Shown here in pieces: positions 44,920 through 56,339 of a stretch of DNA of 64,000 nt. Numbering within the stretch: position 1 is the stretch's first letter; each line of letters opens with the position of its first letter. The stretch is from NCBI GenBank assembly GCA_007026445.1, contig VDMD01000032.1, forward strand, positions 1-64,000. Reading direction: 5' to 3'. The position numbers and the translations under genes are program-made. This DNA comes from Schizophyllum amplum (taxonomy: Eukaryota; Basidiomycota; Agaricomycetes; Agaricales; Schizophyllaceae). Below the pieces are notes generated by a model. That model saw only the letters and a program-made list of their open reading frames with translations, was not told the origin of the DNA and ran no database searches.

Positions 44920-46430
44920 GGAATCTTGCGCGCAACAATGACCTGCCGGACGAACGTCAGCAAACACAAGACGAGACGGGGAATACGCTGCGAGTAGCTA
45001 CGAGCAACAAGACGGACAGGAATGAAAGATGAACGATTCGATGGATGGATGGGGGTAAAAGTTTAACGGAAGTAGAAGGCAAGCGGGGGAAAAGATGGAT
45101 GGAAGTTGAACGGCAGCAAAAGAGGATAGCACAAGAGACAGCCGGAAGTAAAGAATAAACGAAATTAAGAATAGACGGAGTAAGATGCGCGGGAGCAAAA
45201 GATGGAAGCGATTTGAAGGCAAGGGATGGACGAGATCAAGTAGAAGGCAAGGGATGAACGACTGGACGAGCACGCAAGGGTGAACGACTTGATGAGCAGG
45301 AACACTGCTCGAAGCGAACGACGCAGATTCGAACGTCAGCACACGCCGAAGCCCGAAGGACGCCAAAGACAACGCACGCCAAGAAAGCACGCGTCTCGAA
45401 CGAACAAAACTCCGGTCTCGTAGCAAATCAGATCCGAAGACACGCATCGAACCCAACCGAGAAACGCATCTCGAAGATAAAGACTCACCCGGTATTCGGG
45501 CATCACGCGCCTTCCTCCGCCCTCCTTGCGCCTACATCTCGCGCGCAATGACACTGAGGCGCATGTCGACCTTGTTGGGCGAATTGGTCTTTATGCGAAG
45601 CTTTGACTGCTCGACTGCGAGGGGAGGCGTCAGCGAATGTCATAGAGCAAAAGGGACCGACAGATGCGATGAACAAAGGAGGGAGGCGTATGTGACGGTA
45701 CAAAAGAGAACGGGAAGGGAGTGCGAGAGCAACTAGACAAGCGTGAATGGGGCGAAGGAAGCAAGTGAGCGTAGAAAGGTGGATAAGAGTGGGCGTGAGG
45801 CATGCAAGACGGAGGCTTGAGGTATGTAAAGCCTGGTGTCCATGTTGGACAGTGAACGATGAACGGTGGGCGATGGGGCGCAGCATGGGACATGAACTGG
45901 ACCCAGACAGCTCACCTGAGCTCGCCATTGCAGCGCATCGCGCCAGCCGCAGATGTGTCCTTCAGCGGCGCCTGCGGGAGTTGGGAGATGATGGACTTCG
46001 ACCCGCCGCGGTGAACAGCAGCAAGGCGACGCCCGGGATACTGAGCAGAGGACTCGCCATCTCTGAGAACATGGTTTCAGTACACATATCTCCAGCCAGG
46101 GCACTGAGACGCACCTTTATACGACGCGAGCAAGCCTTCTCTCCGCATCGTCGCAATGTCGGGCCTTCCTGCATGAGCCCGTATCACGATCGTTCGTATC
46201 TCGTTCGTGAGGTATTTCCCATAGACTTTCCAGCTAGACCGAGTTTAGACGCATCAGCAGGTTTACAAGCAGAGGAGACACGACACGCACCCGGTGCGGT
46301 CTGCGCGCGCCGCTTCGCTGTGTCCAGCAGCTGCCAGACGAGGACCGGCACTGCGTACGCTGCGGGGAGCACGTTCAGTGTCGCTGCGTCCTTGGGAGAG
46401 GGTACGCGCTCTTCGAAGAGGAGGCCATGA
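44920..46430 (-). pseudogene. mitochondrial carrier relic, right arm
   Basis: This is the inverted partner of 36368-38210. On the minus strand the fragments appear in the same order: near 46430-46281 SKSAYPLPKDAATLNVLPAA ending in VWQLLDTAKRRAQTAPG, in which the carrier Pro and the P-x-D-x-x-K signature are eroded (L-D-T-A-K-R-R); 46066-45916 with MASPLLSIPGVALLLFTAAG; 45620-45520 with VDMRLSVIAREM then a stop; and near 44920-44960 VIVARKIPAYVG, closer to the family motif than the left copy. The intervening 45000-45480 matches 37610-38150 in reverse. It is broken in different places from the left copy, so each arm decayed partly on its own. Confidence 0.7.
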
Positions 46431-46610
46431 CGGTAGGACTTCGAAGAGATATGACGAGTGTTCAGAACAATGCGCTCGGCGCTCGCGCGATCGGCGACCG
46501 AAGAATATTCAATATCGGGCCGGTTTGCCGTCTTCCGCCGCGACGTGGGCTCCGTGTTGACCTTGCCTGCCGTCGTCTTTGTCGCTCATATTCGTCTTTC
46601 ACGTACTCTG

Positions 46611-48244
46611 ATGTGGCGGAAGGCCTGGAGCTTTATACGCATAGGGGCGCGGGCTAGCTTACCTGCACGTCTCAGCGTGCACTCTAATTCACTTGCACGT
46701 CTATATGCGCGAAGCTATCACCATTCTTCGCCAGTATCTCACCGCGGGGCATCTTCCGCACGGGCAAAACCCATAGTGCCAGAACCTCCGCGGATTCGCG
46801 CAAGATCAAAGGTAAGTACGCCAGCGACTTCGAACTCATGCCCTCCCCCGCTCTCTCGCTCTCTCCTGCTCACTAAGACACAGATCCTCACGCTGTCTCG
46901 CGAAAAGCTCACGCGCCAAGATACCCTTAAAGTTCCTGACAGAGACCACAACCACGTTGCCGGGCCGCCACACAGCCTCGATTCTGCAGGCCTCACGTCC
47001 CTCGGCCCCGTGAGGCTGTCGGGCCTGCATCCCGTCTTCGAATTACCCCAGGGCCGTGTCCGCCTCGGGTACACACCCGACAAGAGAACTAGCTTTCCGA
47101 AAGACACACGAGGTTTCCTGTACTTCGACAACCATTCCTTGTCCGTCCGATTCCGCGTCGTTGTCGGCGATGCGATGGACTTTGAGTCAGGCAGCGACCT
47201 GCTCCTGCCTGACAAGCGGACACCCTGGTGTATACCATTTCGCCCCATCGTGAGTCGGGCCGGGTATAAGCCAATTCGCGCGCAGCTGCTCCAAGAGAAG
47301 CTCGTCACCGAGCGGCAGCTGCAATCGCGCGCCTACGTCGTGACCACGCTCGATCCCACTAGACTCACCGACTCCGACTTGATGGACGTCTCGGGCGTTA
47401 CGTGGGCCACGATATCCATAGCACCGCCCGCGGGTCAAGAGGAGCCATTCACCATCGCCATCATATGTAAGCCGCGGTTTCCCGACAACGCGCGAGGCTT
47501 CCTCTACTGGCACATCCCCAAGGACGACCCGTACGGCTCCGAGCTCCGCTTCCGCTGCACCGAATCTCTAGAGCACTTTGCGCGGGGCGAAGATCTGCAG
47601 ACGCCCAGTCTACGACAACCGTGGTCGAACCGACTGCGTGCGCTGGCTCTTCGCACAGCGCCCCTTCCTGCGTATCTCAAACAGGCGGGCCTCGTGGATG
47701 AATCTGTCATCGAGCACCACGCGAAGATGGTCGTCACGAACATGCAGGATCTCTTCCTCGTGCGCTTCAATTTGGGCAAAGCGCGCATTCGACTGAGCGC
47801 TGGCGCACTGTCGCGGTCTATCATATTCCGGTCTATGCCGTGGATCGACTTGTACAGCGGTAAGCAGTATATTATATTCGACCGTCTGTCCGGTTTTTCT
47901 GATGGTTCTGCGGTTTAGGCGCAGCCCTTGCTCGCCTTGTTGTTCTCAATGACACCCCGACATGTGTTCGTCTGGGAATACGTATCGTGACTATGCTCGA
48001 CGGACCGCGGCTGGTTTCCGATGGGGAGGCGTGCCTAGGTGCCGTGCCACCGAAGGAGGGGCAGCTCGTTTACGGTCGGTGCAGTCTGACTAGCTCCGGA
48101 CACAAGTATTCCTGGTCGTTCGTCCGCAGTCTTGCAGTGCGGAAAAGCACCAGGGAGGGCCAGGTGCTGCTGAAAATCCTGGAGAAGAGCGGGGACGATG
48201 TGGATAAGCAACGAGTGCATCTTTATCGCACCTCGATGCTGTAG
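46611..48244 (+). CDS. GFLY-repeat protein, copy 3 (right arm)
   Basis: Three exons (46611-46811, 46884-47859, 47919-48244) join in phase to 500 residues, with exon 2 and 3 lengths identical to copy 1 (976 and 326 nt). The start is MWRKAWSFIRI, Arg/Ser-rich as in its relatives. Repeat cores are RGFLYF...SVRFRVV...SDLLLPDKRTPW and RGFLYW...ELRFRC; the first repeat is deleted as in copy 1, so the deletion predates the duplication or was copied across. By hand count exon 2 differs from copy 1 at about 11 of 325 residues, while exon 3 differs at about 16 of 108 and exon 1 more. Introns differ by one and three bases. Function is unknown. It is divergent from the carrier relic, about 180 bp away. 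Confidence 0.8.
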
Positions 48245-48765
48245 TTCGCGTAAGCTATTTTGCGATAGCGCAACATGTTTTCCCTCGTCTCCTCGTCGTT
48301 TGAACTGACATTTCTGTTGTTCGTACTCTGATATCATCATCACCCGTCGCTTCGTTCGACTCTGACTTGTTGAGGAAGGAAGCCCTCCGCCAGGTTGGGA
48401 AGGGAACAGTCGACCTGTGGAAGCGCTCGCTCTACTTATCGAGAAGCACGCTCGAGGCGTCCTTTACGCGTCGCGCTGGCGTCGGCAGCCGGCTGTCGTG
48501 ATATGGCAAGAGCTTCATATTACTGAATTAGAACCTACAACTCCCGAAGTCAGGCATATTGGCGTGTTCGGCGGAGCCGTCATTCAACATGCGTGCACGT
48601 GTAAAACGCGTGATATGTAACCGGCCCGGCCTGCACCGTGAGAAACAAAGACCCGCCGGCTTTCCTCTCGACTTCGTTGCACGTTTAGGTATAGATTGGC
48701 TCATTTGCTTCAGTCACCGCCGCGCCTTGGTATATTGATTGCCCTGACAGATCCTTGTAAGCGCC
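48245..48765. other. spacer between GFLY-repeat and F-box-like gene, right arm
   Basis: No gene is seen. The stretch presumably holds the 3' UTR of copy 3 and the promoter of the next gene, whose ATG is at 48766. It is shorter than its left-arm counterpart at 33379-34538. Confidence 0.5.
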
Positions 48766-50142
48766 ATGCCGCAGAAAGCAATCACGACACTCCAGCAAGC
48801 AGTATCCGTCTTCAACCTCGATTTGCAGCGCGAACGCTTCGTCCCATCGCCCGAAGTAACAAAAGCAATCCAAGACCACTCATCCCGTCTACAATCAGAG
48901 GTCTTACGACTCAACATGATTATTGACGATATCACTACGGTGCGCGAGAAGCTCGTCGCTCAATTGGCTGTCCATCGATCTCTTACCTCCCCCATACACC
49001 GTCTGTTCCCCGATATCCTGTCTGAAATATTCCTTCGAGCGGCAGAAAGACAGCGTGATCCCGATAGCACCGACATGGCACAGACCATCGCCTGCGTCTG
49101 CACGACGTGGCGCCGAGTCGCCCGTGCGACGCCGCGGCTGTGGGCTTGCGTCGTCGCAGCTTCCGCGCCCGAGCTAGACCGCTACTTTAGGCTCTTTTTC
49201 CCCCTCTCCCTGGACGGTCCGCTCGATATACGTTGCCGAGACGAAACGCTTCTGGTGGACTTCTGGAGTCGTCTCAGCCCCTATGCGCATAGATGGCGCT
49301 CGCTGGAAGTCCTAGGAGATCTCGACGTACTAAGCGCACTGGGTCACGTACGCGCTGCTCATCTCGAAGACCTCTGTATCAACGGATACGGGAAACCCGT
49401 GCCGAAGATGCCTATCCTCAGCCTTGAGGCGCCGCGTCTTCGGCGCCTGAGGGTCTATCTAGATGCCCTGGACAACGACGAGCAACTTCTTGTCCTGCCA
49501 ACATCGAGCATGCTCACGTCCCTGGTTATTGGCGTCGATTGTCCGTTCCCCGCAACATATGTCTTACCCCTCTTGCGCCGGTGCGCCGCCACACTCGAAC
49601 ACTTCCAAATCGACGTCAGCCACCCCTACGTACATGAAGAGACCTTCCGAACCGAACCGAGCCTGGAGCCGCTTATCATGGCTGCTCTCAAGAGCATCGA
49701 CCTTCGCCACTCTGCGTGCGCTATACTCTATCATGTCACCGCCCCGGACCTCGAGGATATCACGGTCATGAGAGGCGCTGATTATCTCGTGGACGCTCTG
49801 GCGGTCCTCACATCGCGCAGGTCTCCTTCGCGCATTCGACATGTCCAAATGTCGATCGATTTGCACGCCGACATCTCGATCGATGCCGCAGCGATGGTCC
49901 GTGCGCTGGAGGCGATGGACAGCCTGGAGACGCTGCGCATAACCAGCTTTCCGAGTCCGGACTCAGATATGATTCTGAGACGCTTGGTCTGCCACGACGA
50001 CGCATATCCCCTCGTTCCCAATCTGCGCGAGTTCGAGTTTCCCGGGCGTCTAGTGCTAGCCAGGCTGTTCAATGACGTGTTCGTATCGCGAAAGGAGGAG
50101 CGGATGGTTCAGGGAAGGACAGTTGCAGCCTTGAAGCAATAA
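48766..50142 (+). CDS. F-box-like protein, right arm of palindromic duplication
   Basis: One exon encodes 458 residues from ATG (MPQKAITTLQQAVSVF). A helical N terminus ending REKLVAQLAVHRSL precedes the F-box-like core PIHRLFPDILSEIFLRAAE and TIACVCTTWRRVARATPRLW. LRR-like strands follow (APRLRRLRVYL, SLETLRITSF). It pairs with 31978-33378 in mirror orientation. The two share length, start and motif order but only about 70% identity at the N terminus, well below the identity of the neighbouring GFLY-repeat pair. It is probably an SCF adaptor with unknown substrate. Confidence 0.9.
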   Translation: MPQKAITTLQQAVSVFNLDLQRERFVPSPEVTKAIQDHSSRLQSEVLRLNMIIDDITTVREKLVAQLAVHRSLTSPIHRLFPDILSEIFLRAAERQRDPDSTDMAQTIACVCTTWRRVARATPRLWACVVAASAPELDRYFRLFFPLSLDGPLDIRCRDETLLVDFWSRLSPYAHRWRSLEVLGDLDVLSALGHVRAAHLEDLCINGYGKPVPKMPILSLEAPRLRRLRVYLDALDNDEQLLVLPTSSMLTSLVIGVDCPFPATYVLPLLRRCAATLEHFQIDVSHPYVHEETFRTEPSLEPLIMAALKSIDLRHSACAILYHVTAPDLEDITVMRGADYLVDALAVLTSRRSPSRIRHVQMSIDLHADISIDAAAMVRALEAMDSLETLRITSFPSPDSDMILRRLVCHDDAYPLVPNLREFEFPGRLVLARLFNDVFVSRKEERMVQGRTVAALKQ

Positions 50143-51584
50143 ACTTTGCGGCGACGTCGGTGAGCTTACGCATCATGTCTAATTTGACATATTGCGAGGT
50201 ATGCTGATGACACACTGCAGTGAATATTCGGCAGATGCTCGCGGTCAAAGAGGCGTGCAACGGGGCAGTATCGGGCATAGAACGAGGCAATACCATGTAT
50301 AGCGAGTTTGTGAAGTCGGTTGGACTATTTTCGCTCACCGTCGGCGCTGCACCCGTACAGTCACCGGTGGTCTTGCATCACGGAAATGGCTTTGTACGTC
50401 TTCGTTCGCCGTGCTTTTGGTGTGTTCCTTGCATCTATCCCATGCTCCCGGTCTTTTCTTCTTCATCCCGTGCCCTCCGACTTTCCTCTTTCTTTCACTC
50501 CTCGCCTTTCCTCTTTCTCTCGTGCGTCGCCCTTCTTTCGTTCGTTGCCTTCCCTCTTCCTTTCGTTTCTCAATCGTCTTCCTTTCGTTCGTTGTCTTCC
50601 TTTCGTTCGACGCCTTCCCTGCACCGCTTCGCTCCACAAGCTCCCTCCCTCCACTTTCTCGAATATTTCCTCCAATTACTCGGATATCCTCTTCTATCTG
50701 ACCTTTGCTTCCTCAGAATCTTCGTCGCGCTGTTGACAATCTTCCTCTTCATCGCTCTTCTTTCCTCTTCATCGCCCTTCTTTCCTCTTCATAGCCCTTC
50801 TTTTCTCTTGATCGCGCTGTCATTCTCTTCATCGTCCTTGCTCACTCCCTCGCCCTTGTTCACTCCCTCATCCTTCTTTCCTCTTCATCGCGCTGTTATT
50901 CTCTCCCTCGCCCTCGTTAACTCCCTCGTCCCTGTTCACGCTCAATTCAGTTCCCTTCGCGCTTTTCGCACTGCATCTCTCGCAGTCTCCTGTGGCCTTC
51001 ATACTTCGATTTGTTTTCATACTTCGATTTTTCTCGCAAGGCGTCGTGCGAGATCGGCCGTTGAGGGCTGAGACGGGCTGTCGCTGAGGGCTGAGACTGG
51101 CTGTCATTACGGGTCTGTCGCTGAGGCGTCACGCTCATTCCAATATATTGGGCCAGCATTCGCTGGTTTTGTCGAGCCGGTATTCTCTCCTCGTCCTGTC
51201 GAGCGATATTCTGGTTTGACCGTTCCTCGTGAGGCAGACAGACAAGCTGATCATTCTCACAGCTCATCAAGACTCAAGATTCGAGATGATTCACCCGTCT
51301 CCTTCTCCCGCATCGTATCACCAACTCCCAGCTTCATCGGCCATGCCTCTGCATGTCAGGAAGCTCACCGTCCCCGCGGGAAGCTGTTTTTCCGTTGTCG
51401 GGAAGGTCGCCTCCCTCGCTAGCAATAGATACTCGTCGGAGGGGTCGGAAGGGCGGGCCGTCGACCGTGTCAATGGGCCGTCCAACCTACCTCGGTAGAC
51501 ACCTTCGACGATACCTTATTGTCAAATGAGTACTGAGAGCAGGCGAGTTATGAGATTGACAGGCGCGAGACGCCATAGAGAGCC
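50143..51584. other. intergenic region with long pyrimidine tracts
   Basis: No gene is supported; a frame at 50220-50400 lacks any known motif. 50440-50960 is almost purely C/T on the + strand: CTTTCGTTCG words at 50570-50615 and CTTCTTTCCTCTTCATCG repeats (18-19 bp) at 50740-50850. GGGCTGAGACGGGCTGTCGC-type repeats lie at 51060-51125. 51490-51584 is the 3' flank of the next locus. Confidence 0.5.
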
Positions 51585-53401
51585 TTACACCCCTCGTACA
51601 TCCACATCGTCTCCGCTCTGCTGCATAAGTTCCATCAAAACCTGGCCCTCCTTACTGCTCTTCTTCACACCAAGGCTCCGGACGTGCGACCAGGAGCAGT
51701 TGAGTCCGGAGCTACCCACGCTGCGCCGACCGTAAACGAGCTGGCCCTCCTTCGGTGGCACGGCACCTGGCCACGCCTTCCCCACCGAAACCAGCCGCGG
51801 TCCGTCGAGGATTGTCATGATACGAACCCCAAGCCGAATGAACGCCGGAGTGTCGCCGAGGACGACAAGGCGAGCAAGGGCGGCGCCTAAATCACAAAGC
51901 GAGAGGAAAACAGAAGTCGAATGTGATATACTCACCACCGTACATTCCGACCCACGGCATGCCTCGGAACACGAGAGAGCACGACGCCGTGCCAGGGCTC
52001 AGTCGAACGCGCCATTCGCGCAAGCGGAAGCGCACGAGGAAGAGATCACGCATATGCGCGACAGATGCCTTTGCGTAGTTATCAACGACAGAGTCGTCCG
52101 TGAGACCCGCTTGCTTGAGATGCCAAGAGCGGAGCGCTGGATGGAGCACTTTGTCGAGCCAGCGATCGTAGTCGGTTTGACCAGGGTTGATATAGACCCG
52201 GCGTCAGCAGGTCGCGACCTTGGGCGAAGCGCTCCGGGGATTCTACGCAGCGGAAGCGGAGCTCTGCCTCATACCGATCTTCCTGGGAAGCATGCCAGTA
52301 GAGAAACCCCCGTGCGCTGCTGGGGAACCGTGCTGTGGGGCTGTACTGCACTGGCAGATCGAACGGCTCTCGACCCGGGGATGCCACCGATATTGTGGCA
52401 CCCGTGAAGCCCGACAGGTCCATCCGGTCAGCGTCAGTAAGTCGAGTACGATCGAGCGTTGACACGACGTAGGCGCGTGACTGTATCTGCCGCTCGGAGA
52501 TGAGATTGTCGATGAGGAGCTGCTCGCGTATTGGAGTATACGCGGCCGAAGACACGACGCGGTGAAAGGGTATACACCATGGCGTTCGTTCGTCAGGTAG
52601 GAGGAGATCGCTACCCGGCCCAAATTCCATCTCGGAATCGCCGACAACTCGAAAACGAACGGAAAGGGAGGTGGTGTCGAAGTACAGAAAGCCTCGCGCG
52701 CTCGCGAAGCTCGTTTTCTTGTCGCCTGTGTATCTGAGGCGGACACGGCCATGAGCCAAGTCGAGAGATGGATCTAGCCCTGACAGCGTCACGGCGTCGA
52801 TAGGCGTGAGGCGTGCAGGATCGAAGCTTCGCGGCCACTGGGCTGTGGCGCCTGCACTAAAGCCTAGTAGCTCTTCGTGGACGAGCAGTCGCCTCAGCGG
52901 CACTGCCGCGTGCGCCTTTAGAAATATCTTCTCGGACACATTCCAAGGACGGACATCATCCGGTAGCAGCAGATCACGACCGTTGTTGAACTCGGCCGGA
53001 TCACATCCATCGACAATGCGGAATCGAATAGAGGGGGCAGCAGGAGGTGAAGTGAAGTACAAGAAGCCGCGGGTTCCTGGTGGAAAACGACTGTCCCCAG
53101 CATGATGATAGTGAACTCGTGCCGCGCCAAATGCGGTGTTGATACGAGCTTTTGTCTTCCCAGAAACGTCGAGAGCCTCCGTGTCCGTAAGCTTTTTCGG
53201 AGACAGCGTGCTGATCTGTACTCTTGGTGCTGTGAACCGACCTTTGAGCGTGAGCGGGAGCCTCGACGCGAGAGCCGTTGGTGTCGCTGCAGACGACGCC
53301 ACCCAGCGAGACACGGGGAAAGAGTCCCGGGGATAGCGCGCGCACGAGCGCTCGAGTAAGCCAGCGCGGGCATTGATGCAGATGCAGCGCCGTGCCCACA
53401 T
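51585..53401 (-). pseudogene. GFLY-repeat protein, copy 4, frameshifted
   Basis: This is the minus-strand homologue of copy 2, with start MWARRCICINARAG and two exons (53401-51936 and 51886-51585). All three repeats are present: GFLYFT...SIRFRIV...GRDLLLPDD, GFLYFD...SVRFRVV...SDLLLPDERTPW, GFLYWH...ELRFRC. At about 52119-52121, in the LLA(Y/W)LK(E/Q)AGLT motif, two bases are missing relative to copy 2, and the frame then stops at 52082. The homology continues one frame over (LKQAGLTDDSVVDN, ALARLVVLGDTP). Exon 1 length (1466 nt) is two bases short of the phase needed at the downstream donor. The first intron is absent, replaced by an in-frame GTACAG. A sequencing error at one place could explain the break, so it might still be a gene. 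Confidence 0.75.
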
Positions 53402-53810
53402 CTGCGCGCGCGAACGTTGAAAGTGGAGGTTCAGGTCAACGTTGAAAACGCGTGAGGACACGTGTCCGCGGCTCCGGGCCCGGCCCGATCGGCCTAACCT
53501 CTGCTTACATTCTTTGCACACTACCGACTACCCGTCCTCCGCAAGTAGCGACCCCCGTCCTCCGCACAGAAAAGGCGAAGATGCATAGGAGTTCATTAAG
53601 TCCGGTACTTAGTGTAAGGAAGTACTTGTGACTTGCGAGGCTTGCTCGCGCGAATCAAGTCCATTGTCGGCAGAGAAGTCGCCGTCGGGAAGGGAGGAAG
53701 CTCGCCGCCGGGAAGCTCAACACAAACCTCACCGGGAAGCTCAACGCAAACCTCACCGTAGGAACATCACTCACCGTCTTCCCCCTCCTGCCCCTCTGAT
53801 AAACTCGACG
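53402..53810. repeat. spacer with short tandem repeats
   Basis: No gene is seen. CCCGTCCTCCGCA occurs twice at 53530-53565, and a 24-bp unit (GGGAAGCTCAAC plus ACAAACCTCACC) is repeated at about 53708-53757. It is the transition from copy 4 to the large satellite. Confidence 0.5.
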
Positions 53811-56339
53811 TGAGCTCTCCTGCCGATATGGGGTGTGTTCTCCCTCTCACTTCTATCGCCTCTCCCACTTCTATTGCCTCTCCCAATTCTGTTGCCTCTC
53901 CCAATTCTATCGCCGTCTCGCCACCACACTGTCGAGAGAGCTCACTCGCCTCCTCGCCCTCGCCCCTCGCCCTCCCCTCTCTCTCGCATCCCTGGTCCCC
54001 ATCCTCTCGCCTCCCTCGCCCTCGCCCGTCGCCCGTCGCCCTAGCCTGGTCGCCCCCTTCCCCTTCCTTTCCCCTTCCTCGGCTGTGGTGGCGAGGAAAT
54101 CCTCGCCCCCTTCCCCGGCGTCGGCGAGTGAGACTCGCCCTTCCCCTTCCCCTTCCCCTCGCCCCGTCCCCCCTTCCCCTTCCCTCCTCGCCCCTTCCCT
54201 CGCCCCTCGCCTCCCCCTCGCCGTCGCCCCTCGCCTCCTCTTCGCCCTCGCCCTTCATTCCACCTCCTCGCCCGCGCCCGCCCTCCTCGTCCTCCCCTCC
54301 CCTCTGCCCCCTTCCCCTTCCTCCTCGCAGTCGGGTGACTCGCCCCCTCGCCCTTCGCCTCACACGCCCTCGCCCGTCCACCTTCCTCCTCGCCCCTCGC
54401 CCTCTCGCCCCCTTCCCCTTCGCCTCACCTTCCTCGCATCCCTCGCCGTCGCCTCACTCGCCTGATGGGTACCTCGACGGCGACCCTTGATGGGTACCTC
54501 GCCCTTGCCTCGTTGCTCTCGCCCCCTCCTCTCCCACTTGCCCTCGCCCCTCGCCCTCGCCCTCGGGTGACTCGCCCTCGACCCTCTTCCTCGCCCTTCG
54601 CCTCCTCGCCGCATCCCCTCACACCCTTCCCCGGCGTCGGCTGTGGCGGCGAGTGAGACTCGCCCCCTTCGCCCTCCCTCCTCGCCTCCTCGCCCTCGGG
54701 TGACTCGCCCCCTCGCCCTCTCTCCCCCGTCGCCTCGGCCTCGGCCTCGCCCCCTCGCCTTCGCCCTTCCCCTTCCCCTTCCCCTCGCCCTCTCCCACTC
54801 GCCCCCTTCCTCGGTGAGCGGGGAGAGAACCTCCTCGCCCTCGCCCTCGCCCTCGCCCTCGCCCTCGCCCTCGCCCTCGGGTGACTCGCCCTCCTCTTCG
54901 CCCTCCTCGCCTCCCTCGCCCGTCGCCCTAGCCCTCTCCCACTCGCCCCTTCCCCCTCGCCCTCCTCTTTCTCAGCCGCTCGCCCTCGCCCCTCGCCCCC
55001 TTCCCCTTCCCTCTTCTCCCTCGCCCCGCCCCCTTCCCCTCTCGCCCCTCAGCCCCTCCTCTCCCACTTGCCCTCCACCTCGCCCTCCCTCTCCTCTTCG
55101 CCCCTCCTCTTCGCCTCCCCTTCCCTCGGGTGACTCGCCCTCGCCCTCGCCCCTCCTCCTCGCCCTCGCCCTCGCCCTCGGGAAGCTCGCCCCTCGCCCT
55201 CGGGAAGCTCGCCCCTCGCCCCCTCGCCCCCTCGCCCTCTCCTCTTCGCCCTCTCCTCTTCGCCTTCCACCTTTCCCACTCGCCCTCGGTGAACCTCGCC
55301 CCCTCTCTCCTTGACGCCCGCGCCCGTCCACCCTCGCCCGATTGGGTACCTCGCCCTCGCCCCCTCGCCTTCCTCTTCATCGCCTCCCTCGCCCTCTTCC
55401 CCTTCCCCTTCCCCTTCCCTCCTCAGCTGTGGTGGCGAGTGAGACTCGCCCCCTCAGCCTCGCCCTCCTCGCTGGCGCCCCGACCTCGCTCGCCTCGAGC
55501 CGCCTCGAGCCCGGGCGCCCGCCCGCTCGCCCTCGCCTCTCGCCCCTTCGCCCGCCTAGCCCCCTCGCCCTCGCCCTTGCCTCGTTGCGCTCGCCCTCCT
55601 TCGCCCCCTTCGCCTCGCCCCTCCTCCTCGCCCGACCCGCCCGCTCTCCCCTTCGCCCTCCTCTTTGCCCCGCGCCCCTCGCCCTCCTCCTCCTCGCCCC
55701 TCGCTGGCGAGGGCGAGATTCGCCGTCGCCCTCGGGAAGCTCGCCCCCTCGCCCTCCCTCGCCCTCCTCCTCCTTCCCTTCCCCTCCCCCCTCGTCCCCC
55801 GCTCGCCCCCTCCCTCCTCCCCGTCCCCTCGCCCTCGCCCTCGCCCGCCTCGCCTCGCCCTCGCCGTCGATGCGCTCGCCTCCCTCGCCTCGCCCTCGCC
55901 GTCGTGAACTCGCCCTCCGACTCTCGCCTCCCCCCCTCGCCCTTGCCTCGGGTGACTCGCCCTCGCCGTCCCCTTCCCTCGCCCTCCTCTTCGCCCTCCC
56001 CGTCCTCGTTGCGCTCGCCCCTTCGCCTCACTCGCCCTCTTTGCCCCTCGCCTCCTCTTCCCCTTCCCCTTCGCCTCCTCGCCCGATTGGGTACCTCGCC
56101 CTCGCCCTCGCCCCCTCTCCGTCGATGGGAGCTCGCCTCCTCCTCCTAAGGCTAGGAGTCCGCCCGTCCTCGCCTCCCCCGCCTCTCGCCCCCTCCCGTC
56201 CTCGCTGGCGAGGGGAAATCCTCGCCCGCTTCCCCCGTCCTCGGCGTCAGCGAAGGTGGAGTCCTCGCCCCTTCCCTCCTCTCCTCCTCGCCCCCTTCCT
56301 CGCCTCCCGTTCCTCGCCCCCTCCCGCCCCTCGCCCGCA
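53811..56339. repeat. pyrimidine-rich CCCTCG/CCCTTC satellite, first block
   Basis: The + strand is built of C/T-rich words CTCGCC, CCCTTCCC and CCTCCTCGCC, broken by recurring modules of about 12-30 bases: CCCTCGGGTGACTCGCC, CCTCGGTGAACCTCGCC, CCTCGGGAAGCTCGCC, GATGGGTACCTCGCC, and hairpins of the GGCGAGTGAGACTCGCC type (for example 54090-54107, 54123-54139, 54648-54664, 55434-55450). A pure (CCCTCG)8 run is at about 54832-54880. Open frames of several hundred codons exist on both strands because stop codons are rare in these words; they are not genes. Confidence 0.9.
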
